Below are positions 1 to 8,995 of a DNA stretch of 64,000 nucleotides, piece by piece. A program made the position numbers and the translations under genes. The notes below the pieces were generated by a model. It had not been told where the DNA came from. It searched no databases and worked only from the letters and a program-made list of their open reading frames with translations. Numbering within the stretch: the first letter of the stretch is position 1; every line of letters begins with the position of its first letter. Source of the stretch: Noviherbaspirillum pedocola (GTDB taxonomy: Bacteria > Pseudomonadota > Gammaproteobacteria > Burkholderiales > Burkholderiaceae_D); NCBI RefSeq assembly GCF_016632335.1, contig NZ_JAEPBG010000004.1, positions 186,001 through 250,000 of the forward strand, read 5' to 3'.

Positions 1-1
1 G

Positions 2-760
2 CGTCAGGCGAACCAGCTTGCGCAGACGGCATCGGATGTGGCCAGGAACAGCGGCGACGCGGTGGCCAGGGTGGTGGAAACGATGGCGGATATCGATACG
101 GCTTCGAAGAAGATTGCGGACATCATCACCACCATCGACGGCATCGCGTTCCAGACCAATATCCTTGCGCTGAACGCTGCGGTGGAGGCGGCGCGCGCCG
201 GCGAGCAGGGACGCGGCTTTGCGGTCGTGGCATCCGAGGTGCGCAGCCTGGCGCAGCGCTCCGCTGCGGCGGCAAAGGAGATCAAGGACTTGATCCACAG
301 CTCGGTGGAAAAGGTCAACGCGGGCACGCAGCAGGCCGCGCTGGCCGGCAGCACCATGAATGAGGTGGTGAGCAGCGTGCAGCGCGTCACCGACATGATG
401 GCCGAGATCACGGCTGCGAGCGCCGAGCAGAGCGCCGGCATCGAGCAGGTCAACCAGGCCGTCACGCACATGGATCAGGTGACCCAGCAGAACGCCGCCC
501 TGGTGGAAGAGGCGGCTGCGGCAGCTGCTTCGCTGCAGGAGCAGGCGGGCAGCCTGGCGCAAGCGGTCAGCATCTTCCGGGTCCATGCTCAGCCGCAGCA
601 TGCAGTGGCGGCGACATCGAAGGCTGCCGGCGCGCTGACACGCCCGGCAGCACAGCGCAACGCCTCTTCGTCTTCGAAGGCGGCGCGTACTCCCGTACTG
701 GCCAGCGCCAGCCGATCGGCCGCGCCAAACCACAGCGGTGAAGAATGGGCTGAATTCTGA
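2..760 (+). CDS. Methyl-accepting chemotaxis protein, C-terminal part (5' end outside window)
   Basis: The frame is open from the first bases of the window, so the gene begins upstream; only the cytoplasmic signalling domain is seen. It holds the MCP hairpin-tip core ([20 protein letters not shown], from about nt 149) that contacts CheA and CheW, flanked by methylation helices. After a linker rich in Ala and Ser the protein ends in GEEWAEF. A terminal W-x-x-F pentapeptide on a flexible tether is the known docking site for the methyltransferase CheR and the methylesterase CheB, so this is probably a high-abundance-type receptor. Sensor domain and ligand cannot be judged. A strong terminator follows. 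Confidence 0.95.
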   Translation, partial: RQANQLAQTASDVARNSGDAVARVVETMADIDTASKKIADIITTIDGIAFQTNILALNAAVEAARAGEQGRGFAVVASEVRSLAQRSAAAAKEIKDLIHSSVEKVNAGTQQAALAGSTMNEVVSSVQRVTDMMAEITAASAEQSAGIEQVNQAVTHMDQVTQQNAALVEEAAAAAASLQEQAGSLAQAVSIFRVHAQPQHAVAATSKAAGALTRPAAQRNASSSSKAARTPVLASASRSAAPNHSGEEWAEF

Positions 761-782
761 AGCGATTCCGATGCGGGATGAC

Positions 783-811
783 AAACCGGCCAATGGCCGG
801 TTTTGTTTTTT
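783..811 (+). terminator. Rho-independent terminator after the MCP gene
   Basis: A perfect 9-bp stem AAACCGGCC/GGCCGGTTT with an AAT loop is followed by a T-rich run (TGTTTTTTT). It lies 22 bp after the MCP stop codon. Confidence 0.85.
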
Positions 812-998
812 ACGGAGCATCCTTACCGCTTCCGGCCTTGACAGCGCGCATGGCCATGCCGGCAAGCGTGTTCTTTAACGGTAATGGCAGCCGCAGCGCA
901 TTTCCTCGCTGACGCTTGACCCAAAGCAATTGCTTCTTCCTGAGCTATTGCTATCTTCTGGCCATTATCAATTTGTCACTGACTTCCGGAAAGCTTCC

Positions 999-1394
999 AT
1001 GTCCAGATACTTCGCTCTCTTCCTTGCCGCTCTTACGCTGCTATCCGCCACAGCATGCTCCACCATCGGCGATGCGCTCGCCGACAAGGGTTCGGGCCAG
1101 GCAAGGGTGTACAACGCTTCCTTCGATCAGGTGTGGAACGCGGTGCCGGACGTCTTGCGTGAACTGGGGCTGAAGGAAGAAGGCTTCCACAAGGGCTCAG
1201 GTTACGTAGTCGCGCGCAAGAAGGTGGTGGGACAGGAAGTGGCGGACAACCTGGCGGTGTTCGTTGACAAGGCCGATAGTGCCAACCGCACCCGGGTCGA
1301 GGTCGTGGCCAAGAGCACGCTGATGCTCGATCCGCTCAGCAGGAAATGGGAGACGCGGGTCCTCGACAAGCTTTCGGAAAAGTTTCCGCGCTGA
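999..1394 (+). CDS. Small putative lipoprotein of unknown function
   Basis: 131 residues from the ATG at 999, chosen because a hydrophobic signal sequence (MSRYFALFLAALTLLSATAC) starts there and GGAAA lies a few bases upstream; an in-frame ATG at 930 would bury the signal peptide. The ATAC-S context before the first Cys is a weak lipobox, so outer-membrane lipidation is likely but not certain. The mature part has a YNASFDQVWNAVPDVLRELG segment, a pattern (aromatic helix with VW then a LGL-type strand) seen in small periplasmic lipoproteins with a BamC-like or DUF3568-like fold. No catalytic motif is visible. It stands alone between the MCP terminator and a convergent response-regulator gene. 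Confidence 0.75.
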   Translation: MSRYFALFLAALTLLSATACSTIGDALADKGSGQARVYNASFDQVWNAVPDVLRELGLKEEGFHKGSGYVVARKKVVGQEVADNLAVFVDKADSANRTRVEVVAKSTLMLDPLSRKWETRVLDKLSEKFPR

Positions 1395-1430
1395 GCGCAG
1401 TCAGGTCGTAGCGGGGCGACCGGCGAAGCA

Positions 1431-1862
1431 TCAATCATGCGAGGTGCCACCGCCCTCAGAGGAGGCACCGTGCATGTCGCTGGCCATCTGCGCATGAAAG
1501 GCGTAGGCATAGCTGCGAACGCTGGACAGCAGATCGATGCGTGACGGCCACTTCTCGATATAGTCGTTGGCGCCCGCCTCGAATGCCTTGAGGCGGTAGT
1601 CCGAATCCACGTAGGCGGAGAGCAGGATGATGGGAAGCGCGCCGAACAAGGGATCCCGACGCAAGGTCTGAATGACCGAGACGCCATCAACAATGGGCAT
1701 GCGCATATCGAGCAGAAGGACATCAGGCATGAATTCGCGGCACTTCGACAGGCACTGCTCGGCACGGAACAGGCATTCGGCAATCACCTCAGGCGCAGTG
1801 TGCAGCAGTTCCAGCGTCAGTTCGGCCGAAGCCTTGTCATCGTCCACTACCAGAACTCGCAT
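1431..1862 (-). CDS. Stand-alone CheY-like response regulator
   Basis: 143 residues forming a single receiver domain with no output domain. The acidic pocket is D7-D9, the phospho-acceptor is D52 (LLLDMRMP), the switch residue is S82 (IILLSAY) and the conserved lysine is K104 in EKWP. The 30-residue tail after the domain is Gly/Ser/His-rich and probably disordered. Its divergent neighbour is a hybrid histidine kinase, a plausible but unproven partner. An output through protein-protein contact is expected, as for CheY or Spo0F. Confidence 0.9.
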   Translation of the reverse strand: MRVLVVDDDKASAELTLELLHTAPEVIAECLFRAEQCLSKCREFMPDVLLLDMRMPIVDGVSVIQTLRRDPLFGALPIILLSAYVDSDYRLKAFEAGANDYIEKWPSRIDLLSSVRSYAYAFHAQMASDMHGASSEGGGTSHD

Positions 1863-2260
1863 TGGAAACGCTCCGTGTTGTCATTGAGGCCGTTGCAGCC
1901 GATAGGGAGGCGCCCAACATGTCAGGCATTCTAAGCGCAGGGAAATGCTTGTGAGAGAGAAATATCAACGAACTCGTCGGTATGCATAGTGAAATGCAGG
2001 CTTTGCGCCACCGGATGGGGCATCGACAGGCTTGGAACAAGTCAGGATTTGATGCGGCGCGAATCACAGGCGCGAAGGTGGCCTAAAGTTTTTCGGCATA
2101 CAAGGGATTTCTCGAGGAACTTTCATTTTGCTCGTGGCATAGTACGGCTTTGCCTGAAATGCCCATCTCCAAACGGCGCAAACCTCTCTCTGTCATCCGT
2201 AATCGCTTGATGCACCAGTGTGGCAGGCGCATGCGTTGACGAGTAGCACACACTTTAAGG
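1863..2260. other. Intergenic region between receiver gene and hybrid kinase
   Basis: About 400 bp between two divergent genes, so it must contain both promoters. No convincing -35/-10 pair, hairpin or open frame with a ribosome site was recognised. Confidence 0.5.
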
Positions 2261-4339
2261 ATGGATTTCGTGCCGGCGGCCGGACTCTTGGAAATATCAC
2301 GCATGGCGAGCGTCATCTTGCTCATCGCCTTCGCTTTTCTCTACGCAGTGTGGAGAAGGGAACGCAAGCGTCATCAATTACTGGCCCGCGATCATGCGCG
2401 GCTGCAGGCTGACCATGACACCATGGAAGGCATGTGGATCGATGCGCCGCTGGGCCTGGCAATACTGGACCGGGAACTGCGTTATGTGCGCATCAACAGA
2501 CTGCTTGCCGACATCAATGGTCTGAGCATTGAAGAGCACGCCGGCAAATCGCTGCGCGAGATAGTCCCGGATCTCGCGCCGCAGGTGGAAGAACTCTTTC
2601 TGAATGTCATTCGCACCGCCAAGCCATTGCTCGGCATTGTCATCGGCGGCGAGACCTCATCCCAGCCCGGCGTGGAACGCTTCTGGCGCGAGAATGTTTA
2701 CCCGATCATGTCCACGCACGGCCGTGTCCTTGGATTGAAGGTCACCATCGAGGAATGCACCGAGCAGAAGCGCCTTGACGACGCCTTGCGCGCCAGCGAG
2801 CAGCGTGAACGGCAACGGGCGATGGAACTCGAGACCGTGATGAACGCCGCGCCAGCGGGCATATTCATTACGCACTCAACGACCTGCAGCGATGTCGCAA
2901 TCAACGCCGAGGCCATGCGCATGCTGCGCAGAGAAGCGAGCGAGCAGCTTTCGCTGTCATGCCCTGGTGAGAAGAATTATCAGATCTTTGCCAATGGTGA
3001 GTTGCGTGAAGCTTCCAGTTTGCCATTGCAGGTTGCGGCGGCAAGCGGTATGGCGGTACGAGGGCAGGAGCTGGAGCTTCGCTTTCACGATGGCGCGGTC
3101 ATGTCGATTCTCGCCAACGCCGTGCCACTGCATGATCGTGAAGGCGTCGTCACTGGAGCCGTCGCGGCCTTTGTCGATATCACGGCGCAGAAGATGGCTT
3201 CCGACATGCTCCAGCAGGACAGCCAGCGCAAGGATCAGTTCATCGCTACGCTCGCGCATGAACTGCGCAACCCGCTTGCGGCAATCCGCACCGGACTGGA
3301 CCTGATGAAGGTATCGCCGACATCGCTGAGCCTGGTCACGCGCACCCGCGACATCATGGAGCGCCAGCTCGGACACCTGGTGCGTCTCATCGACGACCTG
3401 CTGGATGTTTCGCGCATCAATACCGGCAAGCTGGAAATGCGGCGCGAGCCCATGTCCCTGGCAGAGGTCATCGATAACGCGCTGGAAGTCAATGCGCCGT
3501 TCATTGAAGATTCCGGGCATACGCTCGAAGTGAGTGTTATCGCGACGCCGCTCTATATAGAAGCTGACCGGGTCCGCATCGAACAGGTGCTGACCAATGT
3601 GCTGCACAATGCGGCGAAGTACACGCCAGCCGGAGGCAAGGTGACGGTCACGGTTACGGAAGCAGCCGGCGAGGCAATCATCTGCATCGCTGACAATGGC
3701 ATAGGCATCGACCCCATCGTGCTGCCATCGCTGTTCGATATCTTCAGCCAGGCCGAAGCCGGGCGCGACTTGCGCAAGGGTGGCATCGGTATCGGCCTGT
3801 CCCTGGCGCGCAAGCTGGTGGAGCTGCACGGCGGAAAGCTCACCGCCAGTAGCGACGGTATCGGCAAGGGAAGCACCTTCACGATCCGCCTTCCCCTGTG
3901 TGAAGTGCCGATCATCAAGGCGCCGGCCAGCGCAAGCTCGGCAAGCACGCATGGGCCAATGCAGACGCAACGCATACTGATCGTCGACGACAACACGGAC
4001 GCAGCATTAACCCTGGCTTCCTTGCTGGAGACCTGCGGCCACCGTATCGCAACGGCTCACACCGGCACGGAAGCGATTGCCAGCGCAAAGACGTTTTATC
4101 CGGACATCGTCTTCCTCGACATCGGACTGCCTGACATAAGCGGCCTTGATATCGCAAGAATGCTGCGGCGGGAAGAGAGGCTGCGCAACGCGAAGCTGGT
4201 CGCCCTGACCGGATGGGGCTCGGTGAATGACCGGACCGCGACGAAAGAGGCTGGCTTCGATCTGCATTTCACCAAGCCCATCAACATCGATGCACTTCGC
4301 CTCGGCCTGCCCGAACTCAAGTTGCCGCTTGCCCATTGA
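2261..4339 (+). CDS. PAS-containing hybrid sensor histidine kinase
   Basis: 692 residues. One membrane segment lies near residues 16-31, followed by a short helical linker, two PAS-like domains (about 55-170 and 185-315), HisKA with phospho-acceptor H333 (ATLAHELRNPL), HATPase_c with N450 (NVLHNAAKYTP), DNGIGI (478-483) and GIGIGL (508-513), and a C-terminal receiver with D620 (VFLDIGLP), T650 and K672. Autophosphorylation on His followed by transfer to the attached Asp is expected; a downstream phosphotransfer partner is not adjacent. The lone receiver encoded divergently is a candidate partner. M1 sits directly on TAAGG, which is too close; M15 (nt 2303) has a better-spaced TTGGAA, so the true start may be 2303. 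The signal is unknown. Confidence 0.93.
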   Translation: MDFVPAAGLLEISRMASVILLIAFAFLYAVWRRERKRHQLLARDHARLQADHDTMEGMWIDAPLGLAILDRELRYVRINRLLADINGLSIEEHAGKSLREIVPDLAPQVEELFLNVIRTAKPLLGIVIGGETSSQPGVERFWRENVYPIMSTHGRVLGLKVTIEECTEQKRLDDALRASEQRERQRAMELETVMNAAPAGIFITHSTTCSDVAINAEAMRMLRREASEQLSLSCPGEKNYQIFANGELREASSLPLQVAAASGMAVRGQELELRFHDGAVMSILANAVPLHDREGVVTGAVAAFVDITAQKMASDMLQQDSQRKDQFIATLAHELRNPLAAIRTGLDLMKVSPTSLSLVTRTRDIMERQLGHLVRLIDDLLDVSRINTGKLEMRREPMSLAEVIDNALEVNAPFIEDSGHTLEVSVIATPLYIEADRVRIEQVLTNVLHNAAKYTPAGGKVTVTVTEAAGEAIICIADNGIGIDPIVLPSLFDIFSQAEAGRDLRKGGIGIGLSLARKLVELHGGKLTASSDGIGKGSTFTIRLPLCEVPIIKAPASASSASTHGPMQTQRILIVDDNTDAALTLASLLETCGHRIATAHTGTEAIASAKTFYPDIVFLDIGLPDISGLDIARMLRREERLRNAKLVALTGWGSVNDRTATKEAGFDLHFTKPINIDALRLGLPELKLPLAH

Positions 4340-4745
4340 CCATGGATGGCAAGGGCCACGCTGCGTACTGACTGCATGCGCTCACTCTGCCGGCTCGGCG
4401 TATTGCGAAGACAGGCCCCATTCAAAAGCGAATACGGGCCGCAATCCGCCTGCCGCGGCAGGACCGGGCATGGGCATTGCCCGACGCGAATACCGTAGCG
4501 CTGAGAAAATCCTTAGCTCGCTACCCCGGGTTCCGTTGCAAATGCGAGAAAAGGACGTCCGCATCGAATTCGACAATGCGAGCCGAGAAAGACGTCAGCC
4601 GACGGAACCGCAGGCAAGTCGGCCTATCTGACCGGCATTGCAATGGCAGCGTGCGTCGCTCGGGTTGTCCGCAGGGAGGCCCATCCGAAGCGGAGCGGCG
4701 GCGCGCAGCGCTGCCTGCCATTCTCAACCCTGCAAGGAGATCTCC
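4340..4745. other. Intergenic region before the DUF2382 gene
   Basis: About 400 bp with no gene I can support. It must hold the promoter of the following gene; stress-type promoters are likely for that family, but none was identified by eye. A very strong ribosome site, AAGGAGA, closes the region at 4734-4740. Confidence 0.5.
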
Positions 4746-5948
4746 ATGGCTACCATGAACAAGAACACCCCAGTCGTTGCCGGCATGTTTCCCGACCGTG
4801 CCAGCGCGGAACAGGCGTATCAGGACCTGTCCGCACGCGGCTACGGGCAGAAGGATGTCAACCTCGTCATGAGCGATGAAACCCGCAAGCGCCACTTTTC
4901 CGGCAAGGATGCGGTCAAGACTGAACTGGGCACCAAGGCGGCCGAAGGCGCGGGCATCGGTGCGGGCGTTGGCGGTGCGCTCGGCGCGATCGCCGCTGCC
5001 ATTGCCGCTGTCGGCACATCGATCGTGTTGCCCGGCCTGGGACTGGTCGTGGCTGGTCCGTTGGCTGCCGCGCTGGCCGGCGCTGGTGCAGGCGGCGCCG
5101 CCGGTGGCCTGCTCGGCGCGCTGGTCGGATGGGGAATCCCGGAAGAGACAGTGAAGCACTACGAAGCGGGGATCAAGAATGGCGGCATTCTCATGGGCGT
5201 GAAACCGCGCAGCAGCGAAGATGCGCAGTATTTCGAAACGCGCTGGAACAGCAAGTCCGCCGCCACGGCCGCCACGGCCGCCACGGCAGGAACAGCAGGC
5301 GCGCGTATGCAGGACGCCGGCACCATTCCCGTGGTGGAAGAGCAGCTCGAAGTCGGCAAGCGTCAGGTTGAACTCGGCACGGTGCAGGTGACATCCCATG
5401 TGGTCGAGAAGCCGGTGTCGGAAACCGTGACGCTGCGTGAAGAGCATGCGTCCATTGAGCGCCGCCCGGTCAATCGACCCGCTTCCGAAGCGGATCTTGC
5501 CGCGTTCAAGGACGAAACCATCGAAGTCCGGGAAACCGCCGAGAAAGCCGTGGTCAGCAAACAAGCGCACGTGGTCGAAGAAGTCGTGGTGGGCAAGGAA
5601 GCGACTTCAAGCACCCAGCAGATCTCGGATACGGTGCGCAAGACCGTGGTGGATGTCGAGCGCGACGGCGGCACCGGCCTGAGCAACTCCAGCGCCTATG
5701 AAGATGAGTTCCGCAAGGACTATGCGACGCGCTATGCCGGTACCGGCGGCAGCTACGACGACTATGCGACTGCCTATCAATATGGGACGACGCTGGCATC
5801 GGATAGCCGATACGGCGGCCGCTCCTGGGATGAGATCGAAGCCAATGCCCGCAGCGATTGGGAAGGGCGCAATCCCGGTTCGACCTGGGACAACATGAAG
5901 GCAGCGGTGCGCCACGGCTGGGAAAAGGTCACCGGCCAACGGCGTTGA
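4746..5948 (+). CDS. YsnF/AvaK-type stress protein with glycine-zipper and DUF2382 domain
   Basis: 400 residues from the ATG at 4746, fixed by AAGGAGATCTCC just upstream. The N-terminus (about 8-45) resembles the general-stress YflT fold (PVVAGMFPDRASAEQAYQDL). A Gly/Ala-rich hydrophobic stretch (about 68-130) follows, of the glycine-zipper type. Next comes an Ala-Thr repeat, then the DUF2382 region (about 195-310) built of charged beta-repeats (VVEEQLEVGKRQVELG and related). The tail is rich in Tyr, Asp and Gly. Such proteins accumulate under desiccation or general stress in many bacteria; the molecular role is unknown. It appears monocistronic. Confidence 0.85.
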   Translation: MATMNKNTPVVAGMFPDRASAEQAYQDLSARGYGQKDVNLVMSDETRKRHFSGKDAVKTELGTKAAEGAGIGAGVGGALGAIAAAIAAVGTSIVLPGLGLVVAGPLAAALAGAGAGGAAGGLLGALVGWGIPEETVKHYEAGIKNGGILMGVKPRSSEDAQYFETRWNSKSAATAATAATAGTAGARMQDAGTIPVVEEQLEVGKRQVELGTVQVTSHVVEKPVSETVTLREEHASIERRPVNRPASEADLAAFKDETIEVRETAEKAVVSKQAHVVEEVVVGKEATSSTQQISDTVRKTVVDVERDGGTGLSNSSAYEDEFRKDYATRYAGTGGSYDDYATAYQYGTTLASDSRYGGRSWDEIEANARSDWEGRNPGSTWDNMKAAVRHGWEKVTGQRR

Positions 5949-6176
5949 TGCGGCAGGCACATGGCCGGGGGCAATAGGTGCCGGCCAGGTTTGCTGCACG
6001 GCATGCGGCGTTAACAGTGCATCGGCGCCGCACGCCGTATATACCGTCCTGGATGCGGTCTGACTCTGCCGCCACATGGTTCCCGAGCGCTGTAACCTTG
6101 AGTTGGGAATGGCGTCTACATCGCGCGGCGCCATTGTTCCGCGGGTCCTCGCGCATAGCAAACTGAAAGGATGCTC

Positions 6177-6410
6177 ATGAAGAAAATAGTGTTCATTGTG
6201 TTGGCCGGTCTTTACGCATGCAGCGCTTTTGCCGCGTCCGACAAGGACACGGCGGCGGTGGTGAAAGATGAGAAGGCGGACAACACCCAGCACAAACCTG
6301 TGGTGAAGAACGCCTCTCCGAAAGCCACACAACATGCGAAGGAAGAAGCCGACAAGACCAAGGCGCAGGCGGAAAAAGGCGATGCCAAGTCTGTAGGCGG
6401 AATGAAATAG
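6177..6410 (+). CDS. Small secreted, highly charged protein of unknown function
   Basis: 77 residues. An ATG at 6171 abuts the ribosome site GAAAGGA, so the second ATG at 6177 (6-nt spacing) is preferred. The signal peptide MKKIVFIVLAGLYACSAFA is followed by a mature chain of about 58 residues that is almost entirely Lys, Asp, Glu, Ala, Gln and Thr, with no Cys and few hydrophobic residues. It is therefore probably a disordered periplasmic peptide. It follows the DUF2382 gene by about 230 bp and could be a stress companion; that is inference only. Confidence 0.75.
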   Translation: MKKIVFIVLAGLYACSAFAASDKDTAAVVKDEKADNTQHKPVVKNASPKATQHAKEEADKTKAQAEKGDAKSVGGMK

Positions 6411-6744
6411 GCTTTGATCATACTGATGCGCCTTGCTCATGTGCTGTTCAACATCGCTGCTGCTCAACGTTCCTATGCATGACCCTTTTTATTTCCGACG
6501 GCGGCCGTGAGCTTAGCCGCAACCGCAAGCAGACCTTGAACGCAGATCTGGATAGGGGCAGCGGCTTCACCTGTTCACCCGCTGCCCCATCCTGTGTTCT
6601 GTCCGGACGGGAATGAAGCCGCCTTGTTGATGTTTTTGCGATCAGGCAGCCATTGCGCTTGGCCATGGCCGCAATCTCGACCTCACTTCATCTCGCAGCC
6701 GTCTCTTGCTTCGGCAAATGAGACGCAAGCAGATCGGGTCGGCA
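6411..6744. other. Intergenic region between convergent genes
   Basis: The stretch separates the small secreted protein gene from the convergent SDR gene. Apart from the long hairpin listed separately, no gene is supported. Confidence 0.5.
6550..6592. terminator. Long intergenic hairpin, possible bidirectional terminator
   Basis: GGAT-A-GGGGCAGCGG pairs with CCGCTGCCCC-ATCC around a 14-nt loop, a 14-bp stem with one bulged A. It lies between two convergent genes. There is no long T run, so a Rho-independent terminator is possible but unproven. Confidence 0.5.
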
Positions 6745-7518
6745 TCAGGAGACGCTTGGAACAAGATTCTCACCACCGGATACCTCGATTACGGTTCCGG
6801 TCACATAAGGATTGGTCATCAGGAACAGCGCCGCGTGCGCAATGTCTTCCGCTTTGCCCGCGCGCCGCGACGGGAACGTCTCTTCCACTTTCTTTCTAAG
6901 TCCCTCACGGGCTTGATCAGGCAAGAAGCTCCACATATCAGTATCGACAAAGCCGGGACGGATTGTGTTGACGCGGGTCGGCGCCAGTTCCAGCGCAAGG
7001 GAACCGGATAAGGCTTCCACAGCGGCAAACGTAGAGGTGACAGCGGCATAGCCGATCTTTGGTCGAGCCGCCATACCGCCGGAAAGAAAGGTGATGGAAC
7101 CATTCGCCCGGAGATGCGGCGCGCCATAACGGGCACAGGCCCATGTACCCAGGAATTTTCCCTCCAGGTAGCTACGCACCCCGCGCATATCTGCGTCCAT
7201 GAAACCGCCCCAGGTGCCGATGTCGGGCGCTGCGGTGACGACGAGGTGATCGAACGATCCGATGCGCTCGAAAGCCATGCGTACGGCCGTTTCGTCGCGC
7301 ATATCCAGACTCACCTGCTCGAAATCGGCAAGGTCCGGACGTTCTTCCAGCGACGCGATGCGACGACTGGCGACGATCACCGTTGCACCCGATAAGCGTG
7401 CTGCGCGCGCGATTCCCAGACCGATCCCGGTCTTTCCTCCGACAACGACTAGTTTCTTTCCCGAGAGGTTCAACGATGGGGCGCTTGATGCACTACGGTC
7501 ATGATTTGCTGTGTTCAT
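6745..7518 (-). CDS. Divergent short-chain dehydrogenase/reductase-like protein without the catalytic lysine
   Basis: 257 residues with a Rossmann fold. The nucleotide loop is GGKTGIG (27-33). Later elements are VVTAAP in place of the usual NNAG, S146 in FLSGG, Y157 in GYAAVTS, and the PGFVDTDM and VTGTVIEVSGG segments of the C-terminal half. In classical SDRs the motif is Y-x-x-x-K; here the fourth residue after Y157 is T161, read directly from the DNA at about 7031-7050. Such divergent SDRs exist, and their activity is uncertain. AAAGGA precedes the ATG. The gene is divergent from a LysR regulator, the usual arrangement for a regulated target. Confidence 0.88.
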   Translation of the reverse strand: MNTANHDRSASSAPSLNLSGKKLVVVGGKTGIGLGIARAARLSGATVIVASRRIASLEERPDLADFEQVSLDMRDETAVRMAFERIGSFDHLVVTAAPDIGTWGGFMDADMRGVRSYLEGKFLGTWACARYGAPHLRANGSITFLSGGMAARPKIGYAAVTSTFAAVEALSGSLALELAPTRVNTIRPGFVDTDMWSFLPDQAREGLRKKVEETFPSRRAGKAEDIAHAALFLMTNPYVTGTVIEVSGGENLVPSVS

Positions 7519-7860
7519 GGTTTAGATCCTTTGGTCAGTTATCGAGTGCAGCCCAAGGAAGCGTATAGGCATGGTTCGAGCGACGATTGGGCAACGTCGT
7601 CAAAACAAAAGCTGGCGTGTCTGCACCTTGGGCTGTATTGCCACGGCCGTCATACGATGCTTTTCCTGGAATCATTCGCACCGGCTGACGGCATGAGGAC
7701 AATAGTAATTAAGCCCAAATGCATTGATAATCCGCTCATCCTTCATGACACTTATTCCGAAACGGGATTAATATGCCGCGCATGCGACCGGCTCATGCAA
7801 TAAGGCTAATGGTGAAGCGCATGCCGCGCGCGAGGTGGACAACCAGCTGATGGATAGGCA
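7519..7860. promoter_or_regulatory. Divergent SDR/LysR control region
   Basis: A 342-bp region between divergent genes. An AT-rich patch around 7703-7740 stands out from the GC-rich surroundings and is the likeliest promoter and LysR binding area. No clean T-N11-A dyad could be fixed by eye. Confidence 0.45.
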
Positions 7861-8742
7861 ATGGATCGATTTCAGGAGTTGACCGCATTCGTTGCGGTCG
7901 TGGAAGCAGGCGGCTTTTCTGCCGCCGCGCGGCGTATCGGCGAGTCGCAGTCGGTGATCAGTAAATCCGTCGGTGCTCTGGAGAAGCGCCTTGGCGTGCA
8001 GCTATTCAACCGGAGCACGCGCAGCGTCACGTTGACCGATCATGGCCGCAAATACTACGAACGGACCAGGCCGCTGCTGGAAGAAATGGAGCAAGCGGAC
8101 GGGGAACTGATGAACAGTACGCTCGAGATCTCAGGCCTCGTCCGGATCGCGACATCCGCTACGTTCGGCCGGCTTCATGTCCTCCCGCTCATTCCGGAAT
8201 TGCTGGCGCTGCACCCGAAGCTCAAACTCGATCTCATCCTGTCCGACAGTGTGCAGGATCTGCTTGCGGAAAATGTTGACCTGGCGATCAGGGTCAGTCC
8301 CGTCTACAGTCCCGACGCCGTGGTCAGACGCGTGACCACCACTTCACTGGTGTGTGCCGGATCCCGTCGGTATTTCGAGCAGCATGGAATGCCGAGTCAT
8401 CCTGAAGACCTGCAAAACCATAACTGCATCATTTACAACGGTGTCGACAGCTGGAATTTCGTCGGACCGCGCGGAAAATTCAGCGTACGGGTGAGCGGCA
8501 ACCTTTCTTCCAATACAGTGGAGACGATGCTTTCTGCCGTGCGGGACGGCATCGGCATCGGCATGTTTTACCGTGCCTCCTTGGTCGGCGAATTGCGGTC
8601 TGCGGACATCATCACCGTTCTCGATCAGTTCATCAGTGAAACGAGGGATGTCAGCCTCGTCTGGCCGAATCGCAGATACATTTCCGCAAGAGTGCGGCAA
8701 GTGACTGAGTTCTTTGCGACAGCGCTCGCTCAGCGCATTTGA
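7861..8742 (+). CDS. LysR-family transcriptional regulator
   Basis: 293 residues. The N-terminal winged helix-turn-helix (residues 1-60) has the family pattern FVAVVEAGGFSAAARRIG, then SQSVISKSVGALEKRLG, then LFNRSTRSVTLTDHG. The effector-binding domain of type-2 periplasmic fold spans about 90-290 (GLVRIATSATFGRLHVLPLI and so on). It belongs to the CrgA/AaeR-like branch by general pattern. It is divergent from the SDR gene and probably regulates it and itself; the inducer is unknown. Confidence 0.92.
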   Translation: MDRFQELTAFVAVVEAGGFSAAARRIGESQSVISKSVGALEKRLGVQLFNRSTRSVTLTDHGRKYYERTRPLLEEMEQADGELMNSTLEISGLVRIATSATFGRLHVLPLIPELLALHPKLKLDLILSDSVQDLLAENVDLAIRVSPVYSPDAVVRRVTTTSLVCAGSRRYFEQHGMPSHPEDLQNHNCIIYNGVDSWNFVGPRGKFSVRVSGNLSSNTVETMLSAVRDGIGIGMFYRASLVGELRSADIITVLDQFISETRDVSLVWPNRRYISARVRQVTEFFATALAQRI

Positions 8743-8995
8743 ATTTCGGCTTACCGGTGCAGGGTGCGCGAGTCCTTGTGCAAACAAGCCTCTCAGCGTT
8801 GCGCACGGCAGGGTGCGGGAACGGTAGAGCTTTTGCGCGTGCCGAGCTCACCGTCCGCAGTGATCATCACGCCGCCGGACGGTTGCACGCCACAGCCATG
8901 CTTGCAGCCGGTGGCGGCTACAGCAGCTTGACGCTCCCAAAGACCCCGCCTGCGCTATCAGGCTCGGCTCATTCGCTATGTGCTTCAACGCCCTG

